Shown: positions 1-9,323, numbered from the stretch's first letter. The stretch: DNA of 64,000 bases from CAVVEQ01 sp963747315 (GCA_963747315.1 CAVVEQ010000011.1:62001-126000); one strand, 5' to 3'. Translations and numbers: made by a program. The notes: generated by a model not told the origin, from the letters alone.

Positions 1-363
1 CTCCGGGATACCGTCATCCTTATTCACCAGGAAGGCGGGCTGGCCATCGCTGCCCACCCCTGGGCATACAAACAGACCTATTCCAAAGAGGAACTGCTGA
101 ACTCCGGGCTGGACGCGATGGAGTGCCCTGCTGACGGCTCCAGGCCTTTTAGTTTTGATACCCGTTCGCTGCCTTGCATTTATAGCAGCGACGCGCACGA
201 AAAGTGGGCCATCGATCCCTCGCGTTCTCTGGTCTGCAATGGTGAGATCAAATCCTTCCAGGATCTAAAAGCCGCCATCCTCGGGCACCGCTGCTTTCGC
301 GGTCTTCCCGAGGATGACGGTAAAACGGGCACGCCTTCCCCTAAGGGCACGCCCACCCCGTAA
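1..363 (+). CDS. PHP-domain metal-dependent phosphoesterase, C-terminal part
   Basis: The reading frame is open from base 1, so the gene begins upstream of the window and only about 120 C-terminal residues are present. The visible motifs are those of the PHP (polymerase and histidinol phosphatase) fold: an AAHPW segment at about residue 22, a GLDAMEC strand, and SSDAHE near residue 63, which supply histidine and aspartate metal ligands in this family. PHP proteins hydrolyse phosphoesters, often small phosphorylated metabolites or nucleotides; the substrate cannot be told from this fragment. The gene ends two bases before the convergent vWA gene, leaving no room for a separate terminator. Confidence 0.75.
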   Translation, partial: LRDTVILIHQEGGLAIAAHPWAYKQTYSKEELLNSGLDAMECPADGSRPFSFDTRSLPCIYSSDAHEKWAIDPSRSLVCNGEIKSFQDLKAAILGHRCFRGLPEDDGKTGTPSPKGTPTP

Positions 364-364
364 T

Positions 365-1627
365 TTATTTGCGGTCATACCGGTCTGGAGACACCCTTAA
401 GCAGTTGCTCATCATCCGTGAGGTTTCGCGGTGATACTTGCGGTTGGCCATACTCATCTCACTCTTCAACTCTAGGAGCATCCTTTCATAGCGGTCGATC
501 TCCTTCTCTTCGAGCAGGTCGCGATATTTTGTCAACGCCTCCTCTAGCAGTTTTGCAGCCTTTTCATCTTCCCCGCGGTCTTTCAGCGCTACGGCATCGC
601 GGGAGATATCTGCCATATAGACCAGGGCGAAATTGCGCAGCACGTCCATTTCCGGGCGGGCGGAAGCCAGCTCGGTTGCATCCACGGGGGTGAAGGCCGA
701 CTCGGTGGTATCCTCAAGCAGGTTTCCATCGATTGAGCGCCCGCGGGCAATGGCGGTGATGCGCGGATGATCGGATTTGGCGGCCGGGGAGACCTCCAGC
801 TTCACGAACACGCGCCGCTCGATCCCGGAGATCATATCCCCCAGGGTGATCTTGAGCTGGCGGGCTTTCTGCTCCACCGGCCATGTGCCCAACACCGCAG
901 CTTTGAAGCCCGCGGGCAGCTTGAGGATGATCTCCACTGCGCGGGCGGTCACCTCGCGCAGTCCATCCAGCTCCTGGTGGAAAAGCTCCTTGCTCTGCTC
1001 GGGGGTCTCTATGAAGTAGTAATTCCCACTGCCGGCGTTGGCCATGGCTTCCATCAGCCCCTCGTTGTAATGGAGCCCCACCCCGAAGGTGGTGGTGGTG
1101 ATGCCGCGGCGCGAGAGCTCGCGGGTGTGCATCGCCAGCCGCTCGGGATCGCTCTCGCCCACGTTGGCCTGCCCGTCGCTCAGCAGCAGGCAGCGGTTAA
1201 TTCCTTCCTTGAGCTGATATTTTGCGATCTCGTCGCAGCCCTGCGCCCAGCCACCGGCCAGGTTGGTGCTGCCGCCAGTCTGCAGGCCATCGATTGCCGC
1301 CTTCAGATCCCTGCGGAACGATGGGGTCATCTCACCGCCCTCCTTCACAGTCTGCACTTCATCGTCGAAGACCACCAGACTGGCGCGGTCCTTTTCCTCC
1401 AGCAGATCCACCACGTTGGCCACGGCCGCCTTTACATAGGGCAGTTTTTCCCCTGACATCGACCCCGATCGGTCGATCACGAACGAAAGGTTGAACGCCG
1501 GGCGTTCGGCGCGCTTTTCGGCGGTTGGTGCCGAAACCACTAGTTCCATGATGCGCTCCGAGGGTGCATCTGCCGAGATGAGCGCCAGGTCAGCCTTGAT
1601 CTTGAGGATTAGATTCTTGTTTTCCAT
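365..1627 (-). CDS. von Willebrand factor type A domain protein
   Basis: A 420-residue soluble protein. The vWA domain runs from about residue 46 to 220 and has an intact MIDAS metal site (DRSGSMS at residues 52-58, a conserved Thr in GGSTNLAGG, and the LLLSDGQANVG strand). A C-terminal region of about 180 residues is helical and charged. There is no signal peptide or membrane segment, so it probably acts in the cytoplasm, binding a protein partner through Mg2+. It lies 123 bases downstream of a MerR regulator on the same strand and is probably controlled by it. Proteins of this layout are common but functionally uncharacterised. Confidence 0.85.
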   Translation of the reverse strand: MENKNLILKIKADLALISADAPSERIMELVVSAPTAEKRAERPAFNLSFVIDRSGSMSGEKLPYVKAAVANVVDLLEEKDRASLVVFDDEVQTVKEGGEMTPSFRRDLKAAIDGLQTGGSTNLAGGWAQGCDEIAKYQLKEGINRCLLLSDGQANVGESDPERLAMHTRELSRRGITTTTFGVGLHYNEGLMEAMANAGSGNYYFIETPEQSKELFHQELDGLREVTARAVEIILKLPAGFKAAVLGTWPVEQKARQLKITLGDMISGIERRVFVKLEVSPAAKSDHPRITAIARGRSIDGNLLEDTTESAFTPVDATELASARPEMDVLRNFALVYMADISRDAVALKDRGEDEKAAKLLEEALTKYRDLLEEKEIDRYERMLLELKSEMSMANRKYHRETSRMMSNCLRVSPDRYDRK

Positions 1628-1750
1628 TTATTTCCATCCTTTTCTGATATGCATATCCATTCCGTCACGGGGCATGCTTCGCCCACCGCAGGGGGTTCTT
1701 CCCGCTGCGTTTCATCACGATATTTAATTCACCAGTCAAACGGGATCAGG

Positions 1751-2377
1751 TCAGAGTCGCCTGTTCCCCCTCCCGAGGCGGGCCAGGAACATTTCAATCT
1801 CCTGCCTCCGCTTCCGGTAAACATCCTCGCGCACGAGGATCTCCATGCCATCATCCACTTCGATCCGCCGCCAGGTATCCGGTGGTTTTGGCGGGGTGTT
1901 GCTCATATCCCTGCTTTCAAGGCTCATCGGTTCCGGGCTCATCCGCCGGAGAAGCGCCGGGCTGGGAGAACTGGGCGGTGCCATCTGATTGTCCTGGTTG
2001 TATTCGCGCGGGGCGGGCTCCTTCAGGTTGCGCAGGTATTCCCGCGCGGAGTAATTCTCATTAGCCTGAATCTGGGACTCTGACATCATCGGCAGGTTGA
2101 ACTCGGGCGGTTCCTTTTCGTACTTTTCCACGGTAGCCCTGATCTCCTCAGGTGTCATACTATCCAGCAGCTCGCGGATACGGCTGAGCGGCAGGTAGGA
2201 TTCCTTGTAGAACTTGATCAGCCGGATGCGGTAGAGCGCATCTTCATCGTAGGCGGAATAGCGGCCTTTCGTCTGCGGCGGGGCCAGCAAGCCCTCGTTC
2301 ACGTAGTAGCGGATCGTCCGCACGGTGACGCCGGCTTTTTCTGCCAGCTGGTTGATCAGATAGGATTCCTTGTCCAT
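1751..2377 (-). CDS. MerR-family transcriptional regulator
   Basis: The N-terminal winged helix reads as MerR: INQLAEKAGVTVRTIRYYVNEGL followed by the TKGRYSAYDEDALYRI segment, then a dimerisation helix around LSRIRELLDSM. The long C-terminal part (about residues 85-208) is proline-rich and polar and has no effector cysteines that I recognise, so the signal is unknown. I chose the ATG at 2377 because AAGGA lies five bases upstream of it; a TTG at 2395 would add six residues. A consensus promoter sits just upstream, and the vWA gene follows on the same strand, so the two are probably one operon. Confidence 0.85.
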   Translation of the reverse strand: MDKESYLINQLAEKAGVTVRTIRYYVNEGLLAPPQTKGRYSAYDEDALYRIRLIKFYKESYLPLSRIRELLDSMTPEEIRATVEKYEKEPPEFNLPMMSESQIQANENYSAREYLRNLKEPAPREYNQDNQMAPPSSPSPALLRRMSPEPMSLESRDMSNTPPKPPDTWRRIEVDDGMEILVREDVYRKRRQEIEMFLARLGRGNRRL

Positions 2378-2413
2378 TGCATTCCTTGACGCCAATATGA
2401 CACTTACGCTGTT

Positions 2414-2442
2414 ATAATAACACTATTACGTCATAATGTCAA
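2414..2442 (-). promoter_or_regulatory. Promoter of the MerR/vWA operon
   Basis: On the minus strand a TTGACA -35 box (2442-2437) is separated by 17 bases from a TATTAT -10 box (2419-2414), placing transcription start close to 2407 and just upstream of the ATG at 2377. The -10 box lies inside the short palindrome GTTATAATAAC (2411-2421), a likely regulator site. Confidence 0.6.
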
Positions 2443-2544
2443 GAGGCAATTACACTGTCAAGATGACTGTCGTGTTATCTGCATGCCGCTTGCCGGACGT
2501 GCTACAATAGGCGCAAATCTGTGGGTTGGTGAACGGAGGGAAGG

Positions 2545-3102
2545 ATGTCTCAAGACCGAACGCGCAAGATCGTGGTGACCGGGGTGCTGGGAGCCATTTC
2601 CATCTTCCTGGGGGTGACTCACTGGGGCTTTCTGCCCTGGTTCAGCGGGGCGTCCATCACCATCATGACTGTGCCTGTGATCATCGGCGCCGTGCTCGAA
2701 GGTCCCTGGGTGGGGATGGGCGTGGGGCTGATCTTCGGTCTCTTCAGCCTGATCCAGGCCTCCGTGGCACCCACCGGTCCGGTCGATGTCTGGTTCACCA
2801 ATCCCCTGCTCTCCGTCCTGCCGCGTCTCTTCATTGGCCCCGTTGCCTGGCTGACCTGGAACGCGCTCAAGCGCTGGCCGGTGGCTGGATTGATGGCTGC
2901 CGGGGTGGCGGGCTCGCTGACCAACACCGTGCTGGTGCTCTTCATGATCGGAGTACTGGGTTACCTTCCATGGGCGGCACTGCCGGCCATCGCCGCCATC
3001 AATGGGCTTCCTGAGGCGGTGGTGTGCGCCATCATCACCACGCTGGTGGTTTCGCTCTACTGGCGGATCCAATTGGGGAAGAAAAAGGGAGCCGATCTTT
3101 AG
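2545..3102 (+). CDS. ECF transporter substrate-binding S component
   Basis: A 185-residue, very hydrophobic protein with about six membrane segments, typical of S components of energy-coupling factor importers, which bind a vitamin or metal and dock onto EcfT. The start follows a good GGAGGGAAGG-type ribosome site. Conserved-looking features are an early TGVLGAISIFLG helix and a GPWVGMGVGLIFG helix. The gene is convergent with ecfT, with only two bases between their stops, so the S component is transcribed separately from its own energising module. The substrate cannot be assigned: there is no biosynthetic neighbour and I recognised no riboswitch upstream. Confidence 0.85.
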   Translation: MSQDRTRKIVVTGVLGAISIFLGVTHWGFLPWFSGASITIMTVPVIIGAVLEGPWVGMGVGLIFGLFSLIQASVAPTGPVDVWFTNPLLSVLPRLFIGPVAWLTWNALKRWPVAGLMAAGVAGSLTNTVLVLFMIGVLGYLPWAALPAIAAINGLPEAVVCAIITTLVVSLYWRIQLGKKKGADL

Positions 3103-3104
3103 CG

Positions 3105-3938
3105 TTAGCCGATGAAGACCGCGCCGGAGAGCAGCAATGCCAGCAGCAATGCCAGCAGCACAGCCGCGGCATCTTTCCACATGAATTTCAATTCACGCAT
3201 CGAGCCGCGCGGGCTGTGGCTGCCGTAGGCGCGGGCATCCATGGCCAGCGCCATGCGCTCGGCTTTTCCCAGGCTTGAAATAAACAGCGGCACGATCATG
3301 GGGGCGATCCGTTTCACCTGCTTGACCAGGTTGCCCTTCGCCGGGCTCCAATCCGCGCCGCGCGAGGCCTGTGCCTTGGCGGTGCGCTCGGCGGTGACGG
3401 CCAGCAGCGGCAAAAAACGCAGCGCCACCTGCACCACCATGACCGCGTCCTCGGCTGGGATGCCGATGCGCGTCAACGGCCGCAGCAGGGCGCCCATCCC
3501 CGCGAGAAGGTCGGAAGAGGAGGTGATGCTGGTGGCCAGGCCGATGGTGAGGATCAGGTCAGTGAAGCGCACCAGCACCGTGACGGCAGCCATGACCCCC
3601 GCGCCAGTGATCTGCAGGAAGCGCCACTGCCAGAGCACGTCACCCGGGTTGGCCGGAGGGGTGAGGAAGAGCTGCAGCACAGCCAGGAAGAGCAGGAAGG
3701 GCAGGGGAGCAGAAAGTCCGCGCAGGGCGAAGCGCAGGGGGATGCGCGCCAGGAGCAAACCGGCAAGGCAGAACCCAAACGCGATTCCCAACCACCATAA
3801 GCTGCGGGTGAAGGTGAGCGCCAGGATGAAGAGGGTGAAGATGACGATCTTGGCGCGCGGGTCCAGGCGGTGAAGCGGCGAATTGCCGGGCAGGTACTGC
3901 CCGATGTTGATATTGCGCAGGAACTCAAAATCGTTCAT
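3105..3938 (-). CDS. ecfT: ECF transporter transmembrane scaffold EcfT
   Basis: A 277-residue integral membrane protein with the N-terminal HRLDPRAKI segment usual for EcfT and the two C-terminal coupling-helix motifs: AQASRGAD and AMDARAYGS. These Ala-Arg-X signatures contact the two ATPase sites. I chose the ATG at 3938 because it overlaps the TGA of the upstream ATPase gene as ATGA, which is classic translational coupling; an upstream ATG at 3956 would add six residues. It completes the ECF module with the fused ATPase and the convergent S component. Confidence 0.9.
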   Translation of the reverse strand: MNDFEFLRNINIGQYLPGNSPLHRLDPRAKIVIFTLFILALTFTRSLWWLGIAFGFCLAGLLLARIPLRFALRGLSAPLPFLLFLAVLQLFLTPPANPGDVLWQWRFLQITGAGVMAAVTVLVRFTDLILTIGLATSITSSSDLLAGMGALLRPLTRIGIPAEDAVMVVQVALRFLPLLAVTAERTAKAQASRGADWSPAKGNLVKQVKRIAPMIVPLFISSLGKAERMALAMDARAYGSHSPRGSMRELKFMWKDAAAVLLALLLALLLSGAVFIG

Positions 3939-5683
3939 GCGCCCCTCCCCAGGCAAACCCGCAGCGCTGCGATAAGCTCATCCTGCCCGGTGATGCCATC
4001 CGGCAACGGCCAACCATTGCCCCGCAGGATGACGGCTGCCTGTGCGCTGAGGGGCGGCTCCAACCCGGCCTGAAGAAGCGTTTCCCCCTGGCTGAACACC
4101 GCGCCGGTTGCGCCTGCAAGGATGGACTTACCGTTCTGCATCACGGTCGTATGAACCGTGACCCGGGCGATATCCCCCATGCGGTGCGAGGAAAGCACCA
4201 GGGTCTTACCCTGCCGGTGCAGGTCCTGCAGGTGGCGGATGATCGCCCGGCGGGTGAGGGGATCCAGTCCGGCGGTGGGTTCATCGAGGAGCAGGATATG
4301 CGGGTCAAGCGAGAGGATGGAGGCAAGCGCAACGCGGCGCTTTTCACCCCCGCTGAGGGTCCAGGTGAACCTGTCTTTATAGGAATCGAAATCCAGCCCC
4401 ACCGCGCCCATCGCCTCGCGCACCCGCTCGCGCAGGGATCCCTCCAGCTTCAATTGTTTTGCACCGTAAGCGATCTCGTCACCCACGTACTGCTCGAAGA
4501 ACTGCACCTCGGGATTCTGGAAGATCAGCCCGGCAAGCCGGCAGAGCTCGCGCACACTCACCGCAGGGTCATTGAGGTCGAAGGTACCCACCCGCACCGT
4601 GCCCTGCTGCGGTTTGATCAACCCGTTCAGGTGCTGCAGCAGGGTGGATTTTCCGCTTCCGGTTGCGCCGATCAACCCGTGAGCTTCACCTGCCCCCACC
4701 TGCAGGGAGACAGCTTCCAGCGCGCGGTGCGCCATGGGAGTATCCGCCAGGTAGGTGTACCCCAGTTCCTCCACGCGGATGATCGGTTCCGTCGCGCCTG
4801 GGGGTTCTCCGCGGCGTGCTGGGGCGGCTTTCAACCCGCGCGGGGTTCTGATAAGCCGCAGCTCCGCCAGCATCCGATCAAGGGTGTAGATGTGCGGCTG
4901 TAATTGTGGCAGGAGCGGACGCAGCGCCGAACAGAATACCTCGGCAGGGGGCAGCTCCAGCCCGAAGGTATCCAGGGCGGGTGCGGAGAATACCTCGCGG
5001 GGGGTGCCATCCAGCTCCACCCTGCCGCCGCGCAGGACGATCACCCGGTCCGCCTGCGAGGCCTCGTCCATGTGGTGGGTGATGAGCACCACGGTCACCC
5101 CGCGGGATTTGAGCGCGTGGATCTGCTCCATCAGCATCCGCCTCCCGGCGGGGTCGATCATGGTGGTGGGCTCGTCAAAGAGCACCAGGCTCGGCTGCAT
5201 GGCAAGCACCCCGGCCAGCGCCAGGCGCTGCATCTGCCCGGCGGAGAGCAGGTGTGGAGCCCGCCCGCGTTCGGCTTCCAGCCCGGAGAGGCGCAGGGCA
5301 TCCTCCACCCGGGCGCGGATCTCCGCGGCGGGCAGGCCCAGGTTCTCGGGACCGAAGGCGATATCCTCCTCCACGCTGGTGGCGATGATCTGCTCCTCGG
5401 GGGATTGGAAGACCATCCCGACCGTGGAGCGGATGGCTTTCAGGTTTTTGGCATTGCGGGTATCCAGCCCGTTCACCCGCACGCTGCCTTCATCCGGCAG
5501 CAGCAGGGCGTTCATTAGGCGCAGGAGCGTGGATTTGCCCGAGCCATTGGCGCCCAGAACCGCCGTGAATTCACCCTCCCGGAAGGTAAGGCTTATCCCG
5601 TGCAGGGCTGGCACGGGGGTACCGCCCGGCACCGGGTGGCTGAAGGAGGCGTTCTCGATCTGCAGGATGGGGACGGGGCTCAA
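3935..5683 (-). CDS. Fused double ATPase of the ECF transporter (EcfA-EcfA')
   Basis: A 582-residue protein with two complete ABC ATPase domains in one chain. Domain 1 has Walker A GANGSGKST, a LLSAGQMQRLALAG signature and Walker B LVLFDEPTTMIDP; domain 2 has Walker A GATGSGKST, a TLSGGEKRRVALAS signature and Walker B ILLLDEPTAGLDP. EcfA1 and EcfA2 are usually separate genes, so this is a natural fusion of the heterodimer that powers ECF uptake. The domain 1 signature, SAGQ in place of SGGQ, is slightly degenerate. The start codon appears to be TTG at 5683, 20 bases after the regulator gene. The order regulator, EcfAA', EcfT suggests one operon. Confidence 0.9.
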   Translation of the reverse strand: MSPVPILQIENASFSHPVPGGTPVPALHGISLTFREGEFTAVLGANGSGKSTLLRLMNALLLPDEGSVRVNGLDTRNAKNLKAIRSTVGMVFQSPEEQIIATSVEEDIAFGPENLGLPAAEIRARVEDALRLSGLEAERGRAPHLLSAGQMQRLALAGVLAMQPSLVLFDEPTTMIDPAGRRMLMEQIHALKSRGVTVVLITHHMDEASQADRVIVLRGGRVELDGTPREVFSAPALDTFGLELPPAEVFCSALRPLLPQLQPHIYTLDRMLAELRLIRTPRGLKAAPARRGEPPGATEPIIRVEELGYTYLADTPMAHRALEAVSLQVGAGEAHGLIGATGSGKSTLLQHLNGLIKPQQGTVRVGTFDLNDPAVSVRELCRLAGLIFQNPEVQFFEQYVGDEIAYGAKQLKLEGSLRERVREAMGAVGLDFDSYKDRFTWTLSGGEKRRVALASILSLDPHILLLDEPTAGLDPLTRRAIIRHLQDLHRQGKTLVLSSHRMGDIARVTVHTTVMQNGKSILAGATGAVFSQGETLLQAGLEPPLSAQAAVILRGNGWPLPDGITGQDELIAALRVCLGRGA

Positions 5684-5703
5684 GAAGGGTTCCGGTGAGG
5701 GGG

Positions 5704-6351
5704 TCAGGCTTTTTCTTCAGCGCCGGGCTGGGTGGGGGTGCTAAGGCGCACAGGGTACATGGCCACCACGCAGTCGTACCAGTCACCGCCGGAGGGCGGG
5801 CTGGACTCCTGGGCGAAGAAATCCTCGCTCAGGGCCTCCAGGCGGGAGAAAAAGACGGCGGCTTGCTCGGGTGCCAGGCGCATGGAGCCGCGCAGGGCGG
5901 TGTAGCGGTGACGGGGGTCTGCGGTGGGGTCGTTTCCCACCCAACCCTCCTGCAGCCCCTTCTTCAGCTTGGCGCGGGCTTTATCGAAGACATAGGCCAG
6001 CAGCGTCTCGCTGCTTTCGGAGACGGCTGCTTCGGAGGTGAGTAGGTCGGTGGCGATGCGGATGGATCGTGCGCGGGTCTGGTAGACCTTTTCTATGAGG
6101 TGCGAGACCATGCGCTCCTCGGTGATGCGCAGCAGCCCGTGCTCCTCGAGCAGCTTGAAGTGATAGTAGAGCTTGACCTGGTTGACGCTCAGCTCTTTGG
6201 AAACCATCTTGACCGTTTTCGGGGTTTCCTTGAGGATCTCGAGGATCTGCAGGCGCAGGGGTTCCGAGACGATGTGGATCGTTTCGAGATCGGAGATGAC
6301 GAACTCTTCATCCGGCTGGAGGTATTTGCCGACGGCCATCACTTTGGTCAT
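5704..6351 (-). CDS. ArsR-type winged-helix transcriptional regulator
   Basis: A 215-residue protein with an N-terminal winged helix: an SEPLRLQILEILKE helix, TVKMVSKELSVNQVKLYYHFKLLEEHGLL as helix-turn-helix, then the wing. The remainder is a helical domain of about 120 residues without recognisable metal ligands. It is the first gene of the ECF transporter operon and the likely regulator of it, perhaps sensing the transported vitamin, which is inference. An AT-rich stretch (6367-6386) just upstream of the start could hold its -10 region. Confidence 0.8.
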   Translation of the reverse strand: MTKVMAVGKYLQPDEEFVISDLETIHIVSEPLRLQILEILKETPKTVKMVSKELSVNQVKLYYHFKLLEEHGLLRITEERMVSHLIEKVYQTRARSIRIATDLLTSEAAVSESSETLLAYVFDKARAKLKKGLQEGWVGNDPTADPRHRYTALRGSMRLAPEQAAVFFSRLEALSEDFFAQESSPPSGGDWYDCVVAMYPVRLSTPTQPGAEEKA

Positions 6352-6567
6352 GGGGGCATCCTGTCATTTAAAAAATATTAAATAATTGTAGGCGGAAACG
6401 GGGGGGTGTCAAGGTGGGGAAAAAGAGATGGAACCTTCTTCAGTTAGAGGTTTGGCGCTTTAGTTATTGAGTATAAAATGAGGTTAAGTGTTGGTCACAA
6501 GAACGGTGCCTGACCTACGACTGCTTGCCAAGTGTTGATGAGGATATCATTTCAGATGGATCTCAGC

Positions 6568-7863
6568 TCAACGAACAGTGAAAACATTAATATCTCCCCC
6601 AAGAATCCCGGTGTATAAATAACTCCCATCGTCTGAGAATTCAATGCCGTGGCAATTTGTATCATGGGAAAAAAGCAAAGAGCCATCTGCGGCATCTATA
6701 AGATTCAGTCGCTGGTATTCATTATCACAGAAGGCAAATAAATCTCCTGCCGATGAAAAAATCCCAAAAAAAGGCGCTACGTCAGGAATTTCATAAATCA
6801 CCTGATTCTTGAATAAATCCCACATGTAAAAATGGTTCCCATTAGCCACAATTCCCATGAGCGATTGATCGGGTGAAATGTAAAATTTGGAGATATCCCC
6901 ATAATCCCAATCAAATTTTTGAAACTGGCTGCATTCAGGTAGCTGTTTTAATTTTATTGAAGGGGATTCGCTACTATCATACACAACCAGGAAATCTTCC
7001 TTCGGTGAAAATTCAACAGTGATAAGCCCCTCGTGATCTTGGGAGCCCCAACAAGTTGAACTGTCAGTGATCAGGTCAATAATTTTTATGGTGTCAGCGT
7101 GTCCTTCTGGTAGAAATGAGGCGGCATAACGAAAATGAGGTGACGCGACCACGTACCAATATGGGTCGGGTAATTTGATAACCCTTGGAAGATTGTTAAG
7201 ATTGCTCGTATCGTGGATCGTGAAATGCTGCCTGAAATCTTCTTGTTGGAGAACAACCAGACTTTTATTGTCATCCATGAATCCAAAATTGAACGTATCT
7301 ATGGATGTCGACTGATATGTGCCATCATAATCCAGAACCTTCCCAATAAAAGTTCCTGTTTTTTGGTTGATCCTCCAAACTTCCATTTTCCCGGAACCAT
7401 GTCGATATTTATCGTAATGATACCAAGCCAGGATCTGACCATCAGGCGATGCAGAGCCGTCAAGATTGTGGTATGTCAAATCAACAGTTGATTCAAAGCT
7501 GAAACCATCTTTGAAATCAGGAAGTATTTTTGAGAAGATGCGGTTACCTTGGTAAAAAACCACCATATTATCAACAATCGAGGGAACGAGGAGTTCGCCC
7601 TCAATAGTCGTATGATTGATTAATTGCATACGGTTTGCATTGTTTATATCGATGATTTCCGGCTTAATGATAGGGGTAGAAACAGGGGGGACAGTTCCGG
7701 TTGGGATTATCGTTTGAAAAATATCGGACTCCAGGGCAGTTGAACTGTTGGCGGTTGGAGATGGAATAAGCGCACTTGTTGGTGAACAACCTTGCAACAT
7801 GAGACCGATTATAAAAACAACCAAATAGAATTTTAAAATTATCGCAACAGGGTTCTTCGCCAT
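6568..7863 (-). CDS. Lipoprotein with WD40-like beta-propeller repeats
   Basis: The N-terminus is a lipoprotein signal peptide ending in the lipobox LQGC, followed by a Ser/Thr/Pro-rich linker. The rest consists of repeated four-stranded blades, with recurring segments such as SASPDGQILAWY, SPDQSLMGIVANG and SDDGSYLYTG, typical of TolB/WD40-like propellers. It is therefore expected on the outer face of the membrane as a binding scaffold. I chose the ATG at 7863; a TTG at 7875 is possible. Base composition is much richer in A+T than most of the window, as is the next gene, which suggests a different origin. No function can be named. Confidence 0.75.
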   Translation of the reverse strand: MAKNPVAIILKFYLVVFIIGLMLQGCSPTSALIPSPTANSSTALESDIFQTIIPTGTVPPVSTPIIKPEIIDINNANRMQLINHTTIEGELLVPSIVDNMVVFYQGNRIFSKILPDFKDGFSFESTVDLTYHNLDGSASPDGQILAWYHYDKYRHGSGKMEVWRINQKTGTFIGKVLDYDGTYQSTSIDTFNFGFMDDNKSLVVLQQEDFRQHFTIHDTSNLNNLPRVIKLPDPYWYVVASPHFRYAASFLPEGHADTIKIIDLITDSSTCWGSQDHEGLITVEFSPKEDFLVVYDSSESPSIKLKQLPECSQFQKFDWDYGDISKFYISPDQSLMGIVANGNHFYMWDLFKNQVIYEIPDVAPFFGIFSSAGDLFAFCDNEYQRLNLIDAADGSLLFSHDTNCHGIEFSDDGSYLYTGILGGDINVFTVR

Positions 7864-8167
7864 ATCAATTCTCAATTCTATGTCAGGAGGATATTTGGAT
7901 CAGCCTATATTTATTGATATTTCCTTGTTATGACAATTCTAAACTCAAGCGCTTTCATTTTTTACCACTTGTAATCGAATCTCATTTTAGTGTATATTCT
8001 AAATTATTCAATTGGCAGTATTTCATTCGCCGTTTGGAACACTGAATTCTAATTTCATAACCCCCTACGCTGTTGCGAAATATTAATAAAGAATGAAATA
8101 CTCACAGCAATATTTGGTTTTAATTATACCTACCGGACGATAATTATTAGAAACATGGAGGAAGGAA
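7864..8167. other. AT-rich divergent intergenic region
   Basis: About 300 bases between two divergent lipoprotein genes. The stretch is very A+T-rich and must hold promoters for both. I see no clear consensus pair, no RNA gene and no open frame of note. Confidence 0.5.
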
Positions 8168-8812
8168 ATGAAACTTTATGTGGTGATCTCGTTTGTATTA
8201 GTGTTTATTATTGTTCTTACAGGTTGCCAATCCAGCGGCGAAAAATCTTTACAGGCAACGAATGATGCGCTTGTGAGTGAACTTACCGCCCAGGCCGTTA
8301 CCAACATCGAGGCTACTAGCGAGGCAATGATGGTCGAATTGACCAGGCTGGCAGAAATTGCAATACCAACATCAGTGCCGACCATCGATTATCTCACAAC
8401 CACTGAAGACACAAGTTCTTCCTTTGCCTTGGAAAGTTGGCGGATTCTCTGGTTTCCATCGGCGACTTTTTTGGCGGATGATGTTGTCACATCAGAGGAC
8501 TGGGACGATTTTGTTGCCGGAATGGCCAGAAATCTAGCTATCCCCGAGCCGTATTACTGGGAATACCTGCAATTGCCGGATGATACGCGATATAAAGACA
8601 TCGAAGAATACTACATTGAAAAGGCTACGGAGGAGTTTGACTATAAACTTGCCCAAACACAACAATATGTTACAAAGGGTGGAGATGATACCTACATTCT
8701 TTCTTTTACCAAGGGTAAAGGTGATGCTGCATCTAGGATCGTGATTCAGTTTTGGTCAAAGACCAAGGATTTTCCAGCATCCATGTTGGTGTTTTATGTA
8801 AATCCATACTAA
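8168..8812 (+). CDS. Small lipoprotein of unknown function
   Basis: A 214-residue protein with a type II signal peptide ending in the lipobox LTGC (cysteine near residue 20), preceded by a strong GGAGGAAGG ribosome site. Residues 25-65 form a coiled-coil-like stretch rich in Glu, Ala and Thr. The C-terminal 130 residues look like a small alpha/beta domain with several aromatic residues; I do not recognise it. It is divergent from the other AT-rich lipoprotein gene, and a hairpin terminator follows 68 bases after its stop. Confidence 0.7.
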   Translation: MKLYVVISFVLVFIIVLTGCQSSGEKSLQATNDALVSELTAQAVTNIEATSEAMMVELTRLAEIAIPTSVPTIDYLTTTEDTSSSFALESWRILWFPSATFLADDVVTSEDWDDFVAGMARNLAIPEPYYWEYLQLPDDTRYKDIEEYYIEKATEEFDYKLAQTQQYVTKGGDDTYILSFTKGKGDAASRIVIQFWSKTKDFPASMLVFYVNPY

Positions 8813-8879
8813 AGAACCATTTACCACGCGCAAAAACATGCCTGATTTCACCGGTGTATAGCGTGTTTTTTTGGATTTC

Positions 8880-8907
8880 AATGCCGGATAACCTAAACCG
8901 GCATTTT
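8880..8907 (+). terminator. Rho-independent terminator-like hairpin
   Basis: An 8-bp perfect stem, AATGCCGG pairing with CCGGCATT across a 10-base loop, is followed by a short T run. It lies 68 bases after the lipoprotein stop at 8812. Confidence 0.55.
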
Positions 8908-9122
8908 CTGCCTGAAAATTTATAATAAATATTCCTATTACAAAAAGTAGCCATAAACGGAGGCGTTAGGATTACTTTTTTCATTGGCGGATGCCGCTGA
9001 CCCACCGTACAATCACATTTCACCCTATACTATTTTATGTGTTGAGAAGAAATAATCTCCAGGCCTGGAGGGCAGCCAAAAACAGCAATTCGGTCATATG
9101 TTGTAAGTAGAAATAGAATTTT

Positions 9123-9142
9123 GGCGGGAACACGTTCCCGCC
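9123..9142. repeat. GGCGGG palindrome, copy 1
   Basis: Nine-base arms GGCGGGAAC and GTTCCCGCC with a two-base centre, followed by CTACGG. Related copies occur at 9232-9264 and 39998-40015. Confidence 0.6.
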
Positions 9143-9231
9143 CTACGGCCGACAATGATTTTCCTGTGGGAGCAAACTCTCGCTTATATATACCGTCAAT
9201 GAATTTTTGCCGAGAGTAAAGGATATTATTT

Positions 9232-9264
9232 CCGTAGGGCGGGTGCACTGCACCCGCCCTACGG
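9232..9264. repeat. GGCGGG palindrome, copy 2
   Basis: A perfect inverted repeat with 16-base arms (CCGTAGGGCGGGTGCA on the left) and a one-base centre. It shares the GTAGGGCGGG core with the copies at 9123 and 39998. Confidence 0.7.
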
Positions 9265-9323
9265 GTTTATTTGGCGGAATTGATCTCGTTAATCCTCCAG
9301 GTTACTAAATAGAAATAGTACAC

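Noticed and set aside
365..1627. Plus-strand frames of up to 229 residues opposite the vWA gene
   Set aside because: Shadow frames; the minus strand carries an intact vWA domain with MIDAS motif.
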